Below are positions 22,301 to 63,800 of a stretch of DNA of 64,000 nucleotides, in pieces. Positions within the stretch are counted from its first letter, which is position 1. The number at the start of each line of letters is the position of its first letter. The stretch spans positions 136,675,077 through 136,739,076 of the forward strand of contig NC_134365.1 of the NCBI RefSeq assembly GCF_035582795.1, read 5' to 3'. Both the position numbers and the translations under genes were made by a program. Below the pieces are notes generated by a model. The model saw only the letters and a list, made by a program, of their open reading frames with translations. It was not told the DNA's origin and did not search any database. Source of the stretch: Mycteria americana (taxonomy: Eukaryota > Chordata > Aves > Ciconiiformes > Ciconiidae).

Positions 22301-25019
22301 TTTAATAGGTTGCTGCTTTAAATGACTGAATTTATTTCCAAGAAGGTCAGGACCATAAAGTAGAAAATATCTCTTCCTTCATAGCAGTGGCAAAACAGGA
22401 ACAGAAAATAGCGACAGTGAAATGTTATCTTTGTTCTCTTAGAGGAAGTAGCAGAATGTTGTTGCGGTTTTTTTGTTGTTGTTGTTTTGTGGTGTCTGGG
22501 TTTTTGTTTGTTTTTCTTGTGTTTTGTTTGGTTTTTTTTTTTTTTAATTTATTTAAAATAACCCCTCTATTTTTCTCACTTTTCTCAGTTTGGAGTCAAT
22601 AAATTATCTGTGAAAACATTTAAAAACCAATCATGTCAGTAATGCATTACTATTATTTCGCAGTGCTTTCACCTTTCTCTGACAATTGGGGGAAAAAAAA
22701 TGTGCCTACGTACTTCATTTTCATGTGCCAAGCACCTGACTGCACTGTTCACTCCTTTCCGATAGCCATTAAAACCAGTGTAGTAGTATGCAACGGTCAA
22801 GAACTTAAAATAATCCCCCCCCCACCCCCGTGTCAACTTAAATAGCTTTCCCTTTCCTTCTGAAATTTCCTGCCTGTGTAACCGGTAAGGAGCAGGAATT
22901 ATCTTGTGGATCAGAAAACTAAGGCAATCCCTTTCAGCACATTTGTTGCCGAATCTGAGTGAAGACTGATGCTCTGGTCAATAAGAACCGAAGTAGGATG
23001 CGATACAAAAACTGCTCTCAAAATCCAGCTTACTAGACCCATTGCTTGCAGACCCCTAAACATTCTCCAGTAGTAACGCAGACCTCAGAAAGCAAACTGA
23101 CGCTTACTGAAACAGGCCTGCCTTTCTCATCAGCTTTCAGGGCTCGCACAAGTGAGGCAAAACATGGACTGGATAAAAGAAGCGAAGAAGGTAAATAATG
23201 TAATGTATAGAAGTGGGTGTTTCACACAGCCAAACAGATAGGAAGCTCGGCTGGCTACAAGGGGCCTGCTCCAGATGATGTTATTCTGGGTCCTTTCACC
23301 AAACCCTCAAAAAGCCTTCAGCGTCAAAACCTTAGAGAGCAACTTGAATAAGATAATGTTCTGGATTCCTACAGGCACTCAGGCTTTGTCTATAGGCAGT
23401 TTAAAAGGTGTGACATTAACTGGCATAAGAAAAGTATACATCAAACAAGCCATGTTTGTGGCAGCCTGAGCTTTAATACCTTTGGCTTGAACTAACTAGA
23501 AGCGTGGACTGCCTTCTGCATACTGACAGGCACTAGGCAGCAAATATTGGACATCTTATTCTGTATTAGTCCACACAAGACCTAAACTAAGCAATTTAGG
23601 GCCTTCAGTGGAAAGGACACACACAGCATCCTATTAGCAGTATAGTTTTTCATCTCTGGTTAGCAACCTCTGCTCCCAAACAGAAGATCTTGCAGAATTT
23701 CACATCTGGTTAGGTCCCTTCCTTTTCTCAAGTCTTTTTGGCACTCGGTACACTTTCACTGCCATGTCATTCTGAAGCTAGAATGCCAGTTTGTTTCAGT
23801 AAGTTTCACCTGTCCAAGTACTTTGGGATATAGCCAGCTCCCACATCTGAAAATCCCCTCAATTTGGGCTGGTTTGTTAGTCCCTGTCATGTAACTGCAA
23901 CCTTTCCTATCTCAAACTAGGCCCCCAATGATATTTTTAAATGTCTTCTGGCCTACAGGATTGTTATACCGCCTTCTGAAACCTGACAGTACAAGCAGAA
24001 AGATGTCCTTCTGGACAACCGGTGGCCCCTTCGCACAGTTTTGGGAATTTCCCAAGCCTCACGCACTTGCCTGCCTGCTGATGGCTCTGGAGTTCTCTTC
24101 CTCGATGGGGCTTACAAAGCAGATGCCACCCTTGGAAAGTTCACGCTACCAGATTAAATGCCAAAGAATCTGCTAAGGCTGTGAGAAAAGAGGATGCTGA
24201 TCCTGGTGTTCATCACCCCTGCATTTTATTACTCATACAAAACAGTATGTGAACAGTTGGCCCATGTGTTAAAGATTTACAGATGATGTTAAAAGTAACT
24301 AAAACAAAGATAGCATCTCACTGAACAATCGTTTGTAAATGGAAAGACTTAGCTTAAAAGGATAAAGCTCAGCTAAAAGCTAAGCTTCAGTTATTCAGTG
24401 AGAGCACCAAAATCGAATTCTCAGAACTGCATCATTCTGTCAGAGTATTTAATATTTCTTTCAGTCAGGGAAGGTTTTTGGTTTCTCAGAAAAGCCGTCG
24501 CCTCGGTAGGTGGTGCTATACCCCTTCGAGGTACCCAGGAGGAAAGGACAGCCCTGCTTCCAGTGCAGAAGTGTATTTCATGGAGTATAGTATAATCAAT
24601 GCCACCCCACCACTTAAGGGGTGGTGGTGGGGGGAAACCTACGCTGAACTTGAAAGTTAAATACTTACATAAGCTCATAGTTCGGATGGCATTTCAAGTC
24701 GGCAGTTCCCATTTCACTTCATGCACAGATATTATCATACCATATACTGAACAAAAGAAACCAGTGATTGTGCAAGAGAACTACAGAGTTATCACATTGC
24801 CATGTCTATTAAAAGAATTAAAGAACTGCACAAATATTTAGCCCTTTCTACATCATATTCTAAAATCCTATGAGCACTTCCATCAAACGATCTGAACAAA
24901 TGCTTGAAGAAATAGGAAATAATGGTATTGGTACTAAGGGATGAGTTCTGGCTATTAAAGCTGAACGTGTCTGTGAGATGGGTTATTTACATACTTGCTG
25001 TGGAACAAGCAAAGTTTTT
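19331..25019. other. Intergenic, no supported gene
   Basis: About 5.7 kb of AT-rich DNA without a supported gene. A T/G-rich run ((GTT)n and poly-T) lies at about 22460-22545. A C-run sits at about 22816-22832. Scattered 60-90 codon open frames have no support. Confidence 0.35.
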
Positions 25020-25500
25020 GATCAGACTCCCAAGGGGCACCAAGAGACCTTAGCTGCCCTGAGCAGCCTGACCCCATCCCTCTTGGCCACCTCTGCGCAC
25101 AGGCCTGGGACCTCCCTGCAAGCACAGCTCTGGCCTCGTCCCTGCAGGGCTATGCCACAGGTTGGCCATCCCCAGCCCTGTCCCCTGCAGCCTCCCTCAC
25201 AGGGCAGGGGGACCAGGGCATCCTGGTCATAGTCAGGTCCCCAGTCCTGCTTAGCCCCAGCTCCTGCATGAACCTCAAACCCACGTTGCAGCAGTGTCTC
25301 TGCTGCTGCCGACTGGACGCCGCACCTGACTCGTTACCCTGTCTCCTCTGGGACTGTCGGCGGTCCCTGCCAGTCACCACTCCAGCCCTGATGCGAGCAC
25401 CCTGTGGGAAAGGGCATGGTGCTGCCCATGCTGCGGGTGCCCTCGGCCCCAGCTTGCTCTCCCTCACTGGGGCAGCAAGCTGCTCCCTGACATTAAGTGC
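25020..25500. other. GC-rich block of unknown origin
   Basis: About 480 bases are C-rich on the plus strand within AT-rich surroundings, and open frames cover both strands (25268-25651 plus, 25150-25509 minus). The abrupt compositional edges suggest an inserted element, such as an LTR or retroelement piece. I could not identify TG...CA ends or a known consensus. Confidence 0.25.
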
Positions 25501-27027
25501 AATGAACAACTACATTCATTTGTTAGACAAGAGCAGGCAGGGATCCATCTCACAAATGCATAAAAATCATCCACGCTACAACAGACGGGTAAGGAAGAGC
25601 GGAAGTATTTCATGGAGACTTCTCTCCCAACTCCTACAGAAAACTCTTTAAGGGACTGCCAGGCTCAGGGAGACCAATGAATGTTTGCTCTGTTCATTTC
25701 ACTTGCTCACATATCAACCTATGTTCTCCAGCAACGTGGGAGCAAGCACTAAGAAGTCTGCTGGAAAAGGTTCTAGCAGCTTATCTAATTTGAAACAACA
25801 CTGCCCAAGAGCAGAGGAGGATCTGACACAGAAAGCTTATCAGTCACCCAATAGCTACTTCACGGATCTAAGCTTCAAAAAACCAACAAAAATCCCCAAC
25901 CAAACCCCCACCCTCTTCATATTGTAGAAGGAAGGGAAAGACACTCCCTTGCAATTTTTTCCAACTACTATGCAAGTGCTATGTTGGAGACAGAATCATT
26001 AAGGTGTTGTTCTTGCAGGAAGATTTATTTATAGGAACAAGGATCTGACCACTAATGCAGCAAGACCCAGTACTGCAGGTCTCACGTACACAAAACCTCT
26101 GCTGAAATCCATAACCGTTGCAAGTGAGAACTGGGGATTGGGATGGAATTTTGTCATGGTGTTTATTTCCGTATCACTGCCAATGTCTAGGGTCAATCCA
26201 AAGATGAAAATTAATACTAAAGTATTTTAATACTTGTGTAATATATATTTAAATGATATTTTCTTTTCGCAGATCATAGTTATACATGTAATTATTAATA
26301 AATCATATGAAAATACTGTATACACCACCATTCACGAGGCTACAATAGATCTATCAAGAAAGCATAACATTTTACATGTTATCAGGAAACGTGCACCAGA
26401 TCCTGGACATGAACAGTACTAGATTAAAGGGCTGTCAAGTCTGATGCCAGAAGTACCAGACGAACTATGAAATATCATCTCAAATCCAGAGACGTCAATC
26501 ATGCATGAATAAAATGGCCCAGCTCCACTGTACAGAGGAAGGACTCGTATTGTGTTAGGGACAGATATTAGGACTACAAAGATGGAGGACTGGTGGTAAA
26601 TTCTCAGGTGTTTCAAATGAGCAGATTACCTTCCAGCCCTGTTTTATTCATTGAATAAGGACTAACACAGAAACTGATTCCACTAAGTGAATAAGGCCTA
26701 GCCTACTAAAAATGCACCAGTTTAAAGGGAGTTTCTTAAAAATTTTACTCAACTCCTACCATTTTGTGGAAATCTCTGTTTCAGATAGCTCACACAAAGC
26801 TGTAACTGACCAGTAAAGTCCAAAAGAGTTTGCTTTGGTTTACTGAATCAGTTAAGGCAGTCTGAATTTGGAAATCATCTCACCTCAATCAGCAGATCTC
26901 CTCAAAGCCCTGGTTCTTGAAAGGAGATCAAAAGAATCTTTTCAGATGAAACCGTACCCGAACTGTAGATCCACGGTGCAAGAAACAGTTAAGACACATG
27001 TATGTAGTCAAGGAGCTATGTGCTAGC
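25501..27027. other. Intergenic, AT-rich
   Basis: No gene or repeat was recognised. Confidence 0.35.
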
Positions 27028-27077
27028 TTTATTTGTAAAATATTTTATTCCTAACAGCAAAATACTGTAATTTTATT
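27028..27077 (-). terminator. Cluster of three poly(A) signals, candidate 3' end of the BEND2-like gene
   Basis: On the minus strand the hexamer AATAAA occurs three times within 50 bases, at 27072-27077, 27044-27049 and 27028-27033. Few AATAAA hexamers were seen between the stop codon at 31459 and this point; one, at about 28257, lies at the start of the CR1 insertion. If this is the gene's polyadenylation site, the 3' UTR would be about 4.4 kb and would include the CR1. A nearer non-canonical signal is equally possible. Confidence 0.28.
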
Positions 27078-28254
27078 TTATAAAAGTTAGCAAAAATTGA
27101 TACATTTGAAACAGAAACAAGAAAACTATTTCTACTTTTTTTCAATTATTCAATTATCTTTTCAATATGGAAGCTATAGGTATGCACCACACTAACAGAT
27201 TTCAGTGCCAGACAGGTCATTCAATAAATATATCATTCTACCATTAAAATCTGTGAAGGACAGTGAAAAAGTTTCACAAAACTACTGAAAAAATATAAGC
27301 ATTTTTGGCTTTTTCTGAGGTTTGGAACTAGTAATATCTACACACAACAAAGTTCTTGGCATTTACAAGAACGATTGTATAGAACAGTAACAGCAGAATT
27401 TGTTAGCAGTAAACCAGAACCAAATTTGCAGTACAACATTTCTAGTAAAAAAAAAAAAAAAAAAAAATCAGAAATTCAGCCTATTTCTTAAATCCTACAG
27501 AAGACTTCTGCAAGGAGGTGGTAGGGGAAACTGAAATTACTAATTTCATATCTAATAAGGCCATTGCATATCCTAACTTGCAATAAAAAAGCTGATCCTA
27601 TACTGTATATAATAAACACTGCCTGTTTGTTTTGAATAGAAGTGAGAACAAGTAACTTCACTATTTTATCCTATTGCTAACAAAAACCCAAACCTTTGCC
27701 TTGTAGAGGATAGATTCAGTTAAATCTTGTTCTGCTACGTACACAGGCATAATTCTGGAAGCCACAGCTGCATCAACTTTCAGAGGTGAAATTGGTTCCC
27801 TGCGTCAGCCTTCTGAGAAGCTTCTTTCTGTGAAAAAGTTGGACATATCTGAGACTACACTCAGACGTAATGCAAGTGGCAAGGCAGGTTCACGCACCAG
27901 TTAGCCAATACGTAGACAGTGAGAAGCCTGTGGGACTGATGCTGGAAAAACAAGTAACAGAAAACCATATAGCAAATACTTCCTCTTTTGAAAACAAACC
28001 AACCAAAAACCCTCAAAGAACCCACCCAACAAAAAAAAAGCCATTAACTTCTGCACAGTTACTGCTGTTGAATTTCAACTTACAAATGAAACTGAGGGGG
28101 ATATGAAATTGAATATATATAGTAATTAATTTTCATTCATTTTTATGAGTTCAACATCAAGTAATTTTCAAAATTTGTTTGGATTTTTAATATATAATTC
28201 GGTGCACTAATAAATCAGTGTTGTGTGGACAGAAAGGAAAGGCAAGGGCATGAA
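27078..28254. other. AT-rich stretch, possibly distal 3' UTR
   Basis: Contains a 22-A run (about 27448-27469). No coding potential is supported. It may belong to the 3' UTR of the minus-strand gene if the distal poly(A) cluster is used. Confidence 0.3.
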
Positions 28255-30400
28255 TATTTATTATTGACAATAACTTCTTCCTCCAAGTGACAGAGGAGCC
28301 AATGAGGAGAGGTGCTTTGCTGGACCTCATACTTGCCTACAATGAGGGGCTTGTTCGAGAATGTGAAGGTCAAAAGCAGCCTTAGCTGCAGTGACCATGA
28401 GACGGTGGAGTTCAGGGTCCTGAGGGGAGGGAGGAGGGTAAAAAGCAGGCTCACAAAAGCAGGCTCTCTTGGACTTCAAGAGAGCAGACTTTGGTCTCCT
28501 CAAAGATCTGCTAGGAAGAGTCCTATGGGATTAGGACCCTGGAGAGAAGATGGGCCCAAGAAAGTTGGTTAAAATTCAAGGATCACCTCCTCCAAGCTCC
28601 AGAGATCCATCTCAATGAACAAGAACAACGAAAAATGCCAGGAGGCCTGTGTGGATGAGCTTCTGGACAAACTCAAACACAAAAAGGAAGCATACGGAGG
28701 GTGGAAGAAAACACAAGTAACCTGGGAGGAATGCAGTGACATTGTCTGAGCATCCAGGGATGAAGTTAGGAAAGCTAAAGCACAATGGGAATTCAATGTG
28801 GCCAAGGATATCCAAGACAACAACAAGGGCTTCTATAAGTACATAGGTGACAAAAGGAAGTCTAAGGAAAATGTGGGCCCACTGCTGAATGAGACAGGGG
28901 ACCTCATGACATAGGACACTGAAAAGTCTGAGGGATTCAATGCCACCTTTGCCTCTGTCTTATTAGCAAGACCGGCCTTCCGGAATCCCAGGTCCCAGAG
29001 ATCAGGGGGAAAGGCTGCAGCAAGGAAGACACACTGGGTGGAAGAGAATCTGGTCAAGGAATACTTAAGCAAACTAGACATACGTAAGTCCAAGGTGCGC
29101 CCACGAGCACTGAGGGAGCTGGCTGATGTCGTTGCGAGGCCACTCTTGATAACCTTTGATTGATCAAGGCAAACAGGAGAAGTGCCCGAAGACTGGATGA
29201 AAGCAGATATCACTCCTATCTTGAAGAAGGGCAAGGAGTACAACCCAGGGATCTACAGGCCAATCAGTCACACCTCCATCCCTGGGAAGGTGATAGAGCA
29301 GCTAATCCTGGAAACCATTTCCAGGCAGATGAAGGACAAGAAAATCATCAGGAGTAGTCACAGCATGACTTCACCAAGGGGAGGTCATGCTTGTCCAACC
29401 TGATAAACACATACGATAAAATGACACGCCTGGTAGATGAGGAGAGCAGTGGATATTGTCTACCTGGACTTGAGGAAGGCCTTTGACACTGTCTTCCATA
29501 AGGATCCTCACAGACAAGTTGTTGATGTATGGGTTGGATGAGCAGACAGTGAGGTGGATTGGAAACTGGATGAATGGCTGTGCCCAGAGGGTGATGATCA
29601 GCAGCACGAAGTCTAGTTGGAGGCCAGTGACTAGTGCTGTAACCCAGGGGTCAATATTGGGTTTGAACCTGTTTAACATCTTCATTAATGATCTGGATGA
29701 TGGGGCAGAGCGTACCCTGGGATGTCCTAGTGGACACCAAGTTGAACATGAGCCAGCAATAAGCCCTTGCCACAAAGAAGCCTAATGGTACCCTGGGCTG
29801 CATTAAGAAGATGTTGCCAGCAGGCTGAGGGAGGTGATCCTTCTCCTCTCCTCAGGACTGGTGAGGCCACACCTGGAGTGCTGGGTCCAGCTCTGGGCTC
29901 CCCAGTACAAGAGAGGCACAGACATACTGGAGAGAGTCCAGCAAAGGGCCACAAAGATGATGAAGGGACTGGAGCATCTCTCCTGTGAGGAAAGGCTGAG
30001 AGAGCTGGGACTGTTCAGTCTGGACAAGGGGAAGCTCAAGGGGGATCTCATCAATGTATAGAAATACCTGAGGGAAGGCTGCAAAGAAGACAGAACCAAA
30101 AGGACGGAACCAGGCTCTTCTCAGTGGTGCCCAGTGGCAGGACCAGAGGCAATGGGCACAAACTGAAACACATGAGGTTCCCTCTGAACATCAGGAAACA
30201 TTTTTTTACTGTGACAATGACTGAGCCCTTACACAAGTTGCCCAGGACGGTTGTGGAGTCTTCATCATTGGAGATATTCAAAAGCTGTCTGGACATGGTC
30301 CTGGTCAACTGGCTCTAGGTGGCCCTGCTTGAGCAGGGGAGTGGATCAGATGACCTCCACAGGTCCCTTACAATCTCAACCATTCTGTGACTCTGTGAAT
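28255..30400 (+). mobile_element. 5'-truncated CR1 LINE, plus orientation
   Basis: About 2.1 kb of CR1 ORF2 and 3' UTR. Landmarks in order are: a DHET-type segment of the linker after the endonuclease (about 28395); the KAKAQWEFN-like region (about 28770); reverse-transcriptase motifs ending in [11 protein letters not shown] (about 29670-29705); C-terminal [20 protein letters not shown] (about 29863); and the 3' end CAACCATTCTGTGACTCTGTG. Frameshifts and stops break ORF2. An internal deletion joins INDLDDGAE directly to a [13 protein letters not shown] segment, removing the catalytic YADD/FADD motif. The copy cannot encode an active transcriptase. It lies antisense to and downstream of the BEND2-like gene. 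Confidence 0.93.
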
Positions 30401-31458
30401 AGTCACTGCACACCTTTCAAGATTTTAAGTTAACAAAGACAGGATGACAAGTCTCTAGAACAGCAGCCTACCCTGACAGCAAAGCAAACATGCCTAGCCT
30501 TGTAGACCTGAGTATTAAAAGTTACGATTATGAGCTTGAGAACAAATACTACTGATGCTGGTCATCTCTGACTGCATACCAACAGTACAGCATGTGTCCT
30601 TGGTTTTAACTGAAGGACCAAGGACTTGTAGCTGATGGAAATTATTATTTCTCAAATCTGAATCAGGATCCAAATCCTCTAGATGAAAGTTGCAGCAGAT
30701 TTGCATCTTGTGGACATCCACACCAGTGGATGAGACATATGCCACTGAACAGCAGACCAAGCTCCTGAAGTATTTTCTTCAATTTTCATCAAGAAAAAAC
30801 ACAACCAACCATTGGACTGTTTGTTCTGGATGCTTTTTTTGTGCTTTTGTAGAGCTAAATCAGAGCAAAGAAAATATTACCAACTGTACTTACATTGTTG
30901 TCTGCCTCTTCCCTTATCCTACAACAAAGACTGCTACAGGAGGCAAAAAAGTGAGAGAGAGATATAACAAGTTAGCTAGATGCAATTAAAAAAAAATTTT
31001 GTTTTCCTTCCTGCATTAGGTATTTTCGCTTAAAATATCCAACTGTCAAAGCAAATTTCATTCCTCACACATAATGAAATAATTTATGAGTCTTCCTCCA
31101 AGGAGGACCATTCTTTGCTCTCCACATTTCTATCTGCTTCTGCTGACCTGATGCACTGTGCATCTTTTCTAATCAGATTAATCTTTTTGAGTCTATGAAT
31201 CATGAGAGGACGGTGCTTTTAGGGGAGAGCACATTGCAAATGCTACAGGGAACAGTGGAAGTAATTTCTGAGGAGCACAAATGCTACTTATACAAGTAGT
31301 TAGGGTTCCCATGTCTTCTTCTAACTTTGGTCTCATGAAATAATACTATTTAGTGCTGCTGACAACACAGTATAATAGGACAACTCAATGTAATAGGCTT
31401 CTACGTGTGATTTATAAAAACGTGCTAAATTACGATTTGAGACAGATGTTAGAGAGCT
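30401..31458 (-). other. Proximal 3' UTR region of the BEND2-like gene (inferred)
   Basis: This AT-rich DNA immediately follows the stop codon on the minus strand. I saw no canonical AATAAA in it, so the transcript may continue through it. No other gene is visible. Confidence 0.35.
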
Positions 31459-61011
<29,553 letters not shown>

Positions 61012-61421
61012 GGCTTGCTGGGGCGGCAGAGCGCGGGGTCCTTCTCGGGCGGGTAGGGCGGCGGAGCGAGCCGCGGCTCCGGCACAGGCAGGTGTGGCCG
61101 GAATGCGGCGTTGGAAACGGAAGCGGCTTCTCCGACGTGAGCAACAAACTGTTTTGAACCAGTGCGGCTGCGCGCTGGGCACGGGGGCGCGCCTGGCAAA
61201 CGGGAGCCAGGGGAGCGGGGGCGGTGCCGCCCTCTCCCTCAGCCGCCCGCCCGCCCGCGTCCCGGGCCGCCGCCTCGACCTCGGCGGCAGAGGTGTGATG
61301 CCGGGCGCCGGCTCTCGCGTTAGGGAAAGTGCCCCGGCTTTCTCTGTGCTCGTCTTGGTTCCGTGGCACTGCCACGCTCCCTGCTAGCCGAGGCCTGGCC
61401 GAGGGCAGCGGGCTCGGTTTC

Positions 61422-61664
61422 ATGCAGGCTCCTCTGTCCCCAGGAGGATGGAGGGCTGCCGAGATGCTCTGCGAGTCTCTGCGGGAGGGCAAAGCCGTGG
61501 GTAACTTCAGGTCCAGCCTCTGCGGTTCTCAAACTGCAGAGCCTCTTGTGCATGCCATCCCTAGCCCCAGGTTTCAGCATACAGTAATGTCTGGTTATCT
61601 TACCACGCCATCAGATGTGGTTTTGGTTCTTCACAAACCACTTGCTGTAATAGGAGAAATCCAG
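61422..61664 (+). CDS. Possible first coding exon of a divergent gene, unrecognised
   Basis: A plus-strand frame leaves the CpG island, with in-frame ATGs at 61422 and 61464. It reads without stop to a CAG|GTACAG donor at 61665, in phase 0 (67 codons from 61464). The translation is not low-complexity: it contains HAIPSPRFQHTV and SDVVLVLHKPLAVIGEIQ, an alternating hydrophobic pattern like beta strands. An alternative donor, GTAACT at about 61500, would give phase 1 and join the exon at 63718 directly. I recognise no family. It could also be chance within GC-rich DNA. Confidence 0.35.
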
Positions 61665-62985
61665 GTACAGAGTGGTATTAAAGGCTGCAAAAGTTTGTCT
61701 TCATGGAGCTGTACAAAGTCAGGTGTTAGGGCCCCAGTTCATGCAGGAACAGTCTGGGCCTTTGGGAGGGACGAAATGTAGACATATCAGCCTCACCTAC
61801 CTATATTAACAATTTTGTGCTTTTTGCCTTACCACTGCCTCCTTTGTCTCTATACGCCAACCCCCTTTTTTTTAATTCAGGACTGGGGATAAGGGGGTCG
61901 GCAGGGCCAGGACACCCTGTCCAGACATGCCCTGGGTGTGCTCACACTCCCCTCTGGAAGCACAGGGATATCTCTGGGGGAATATGTTTGGGGAGGGATT
62001 GGAAGAAGATCCAGGATGGTGATGCGACCTGATCTGCTTGTGGTCTGGGGCAACAAAGTGCCCTACGACAGCCTGCAGGACCAAAGCCCAGCTCAGCAGC
62101 ACCATGGAGACACTAAAGCAAAGCAACAGAAGAGCAATCCCTGCAGGTCCAGCCAAGAGCCCTACCAGGAGGTGAAAGAGATGTCTGGGAAGTGCTGCGC
62201 AAGGAGAGAGGATGGTTGTATCTTTTATTGCATAACCTAATATTCCCTCACTAGAAGCTGGTCTGCACACCCACAAAGAAGCAGGAGAGACAATGGCAGG
62301 GGGAGCCCAATTCACACCCTGTACCGGCTACTCCCAGGCCCACGCCAGGGGCAATCAGCCCATCAGAGGCCCATCTCCACAAGCCCAGAGGAGCCCAGGG
62401 GCACAAAGGCAGGCAGGAAACCTAAATTAAGGACTCAGAGGAACAAACACCCTGTCCAGGCCCCTCCCGGGGCTGCCCCAGCAGAGTCTCGTGCCCAGCG
62501 TCCAGGCATGAAACCCATCAAATGAGTTTAGCATTTAGTGAAACTAGTGAAATGAGCAGTAGTGAAATGAGTGAAACTCATCAAAAGGTGCTTTAGCACC
62601 TTTCGGACTGAGGGGGGGGTTGTTGCCTGGGGGTATGGGGCACATTATGGGGGAAGAGCATTTCAGGATTGCACAGGACTTACTATGAGATGTTTAGGGG
62701 AGAAACCGAAAGCAGGGAAAGGGATGGATTGAGGTGAATTGGGGAGGAACAAGCATGGCGTCATCTTAAATTTCTTTCTAGCTTTTTCCTAGGGTGAGAG
62801 TTCTCTGTTCTGTGCACGTGTGTGTGTATGGGGGTCTGAGTGCAGCAACGAGAGTCCGACCACGTGTCTGAGGGCCTGTGTGCCCGTGGTGCAGCAACTG
62901 GAGCGAGTGCAGATGTGCGAGCACTAATGAAGGTCAAGCTGGACTGTCCAGCCCGTAAGTGAAGTGGCCTGGGAGCCAGGGGTGC
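61665..62985. other. Region upstream of the BEND2-like gene, no firm feature
   Basis: No exon is supported. A stretch of repeated GTGAAAT/GTGAAAC units occurs at 62540-62580. The C/G-rich parts at 62300-62480 and the G-run at about 62612-62620 suggest repeat-derived DNA, but no element ends were identified. Confidence 0.3.
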
Positions 62986-63360
62986 CGCTAAGGGTGAGAC
63001 CACGGGGGAGTCAGCTACTGGGGACCAGGGGAGTCCTGGCCAGCTGCTGGAGAGACCAGCAGGTCTGGGGGGTCTCAAGGGCTGAGGGGGGCATGTGTGT
63101 GTCTAAGAGCAAGACCAAAGGGTGGTGGCTACTGGGGGATGGGGGTGCCCTGGACAACACTGGGTCTGTGAGTGGCTCTGTGTCTCTAAGGATGCAGCCA
63201 TGGGGGGGGATGGCTACTGGGGACCGGGGGGGTCCCAGCCAGCTCTGCATGTCTGGGGGGGTGGGGGGCTGAGATAGTCTGTTACAGCAACTGCAGTGGG
63301 GCTGCGGCCTCAGGGACTCGTATGTGCCAGCAACTGGGAAGACTGGGATCCAGGGCCAAC
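62986..63360. repeat. Imperfect G-rich tandem repeat (minisatellite-like)
   Basis: Four or five diverged units of roughly 70-100 bases share the order: GTCTAAG-type start, GAGACCA/GCAAGACCA, GGGGG, then GGCTACTGGGGAC, GGGGTCC/GTGCC, and CAGCTCTG-type end. Examples start near 62990, 63100, 63183 and 63290. The plus strand is rich in G-runs. It may be a fragment of a larger repeat element whose identity I could not fix. Confidence 0.55.
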
Positions 63361-63576
63361 TACTGGGCAGGCTGAGTCAATGCTTCCTTTATCATTTTCT
63401 GATCTGTAGCAGGTTTTAAAAGCCTTTTCTCTCCTTGATGTAGATAGCGAGATGGTAGACCAGCATCTACAAGCCCTATCTTGAACCGAATCAGTGCAGT
63501 ACATCCAGTTTCTTGCACAAGTTTCTTCACCAAAACACAACAGAATTTTCTGATGCTTTCCAGATAAAGTACTGGG
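63360..63576 (-). CDS. Possible terminal exon on the minus strand, unrecognised
   Basis: After an acceptor-like CAACGCTCTTTCAG, a frame of about 71 codons stays open to TAG at 63360-63362. The translation looks protein-like (CCVLVKKLVQETGCTALIRF, then VDAGLPSRYLHQGEKRL), with mixed hydrophobic and charged residues and no low complexity. The stop lies at the edge of the G-rich tandem repeat, so the natural frame may have been cut by that insertion. An upstream gene on the same strand as the BEND2-like gene, or a retrocopy fragment, would explain it. No family was recognised. Confidence 0.3.
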
Positions 63577-63717
63577 CTGAAAGAGCGTTGAGTAAGCTAA
63601 GAGTTTTACTTTCCTATAAAGCTTGAGGTGATGGGAGAATGCCTGAGTAATAGGGAGCCCAGCCAACAATGCTGTATTCAAAATCAGCTTTTATCTTCCG
63701 TTTATTTTTTTCTGTAG

Positions 63718-63800
63718 AAAGAGAGGAACTTTTTTATGATAGGGCAACATTTTGTATAGATGTAAGGAAGCAGTCCCTGAAAAGAATGATTTGTGAACAG
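63718..63800 (+). CDS. Strong plus-strand internal exon candidate, unrecognised gene
   Basis: 83 nt are flanked by a long pyrimidine tract and acceptor (TTTATTTTTTTCTGTAG) and a perfect CAG|GTAGGT donor. Only one of three frames is open, requiring phase 1 in and giving phase 0 out. It reads EREELFYDRATFCIDVRKQS then LKRMICEQ. The charged, helical composition is typical of coding sequence. With the CpG-island frame at 61422-61664 it suggests a divergent gene continuing beyond the window. I do not recognise the protein. Confidence 0.45.

Noticed and set aside
28312..30433. Many 60-136 codon open frames on both strands.
   Set aside because: They are fragments or antisense shadows of the decayed CR1 ORF2, not host genes. 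The same applies at 44679-46593.
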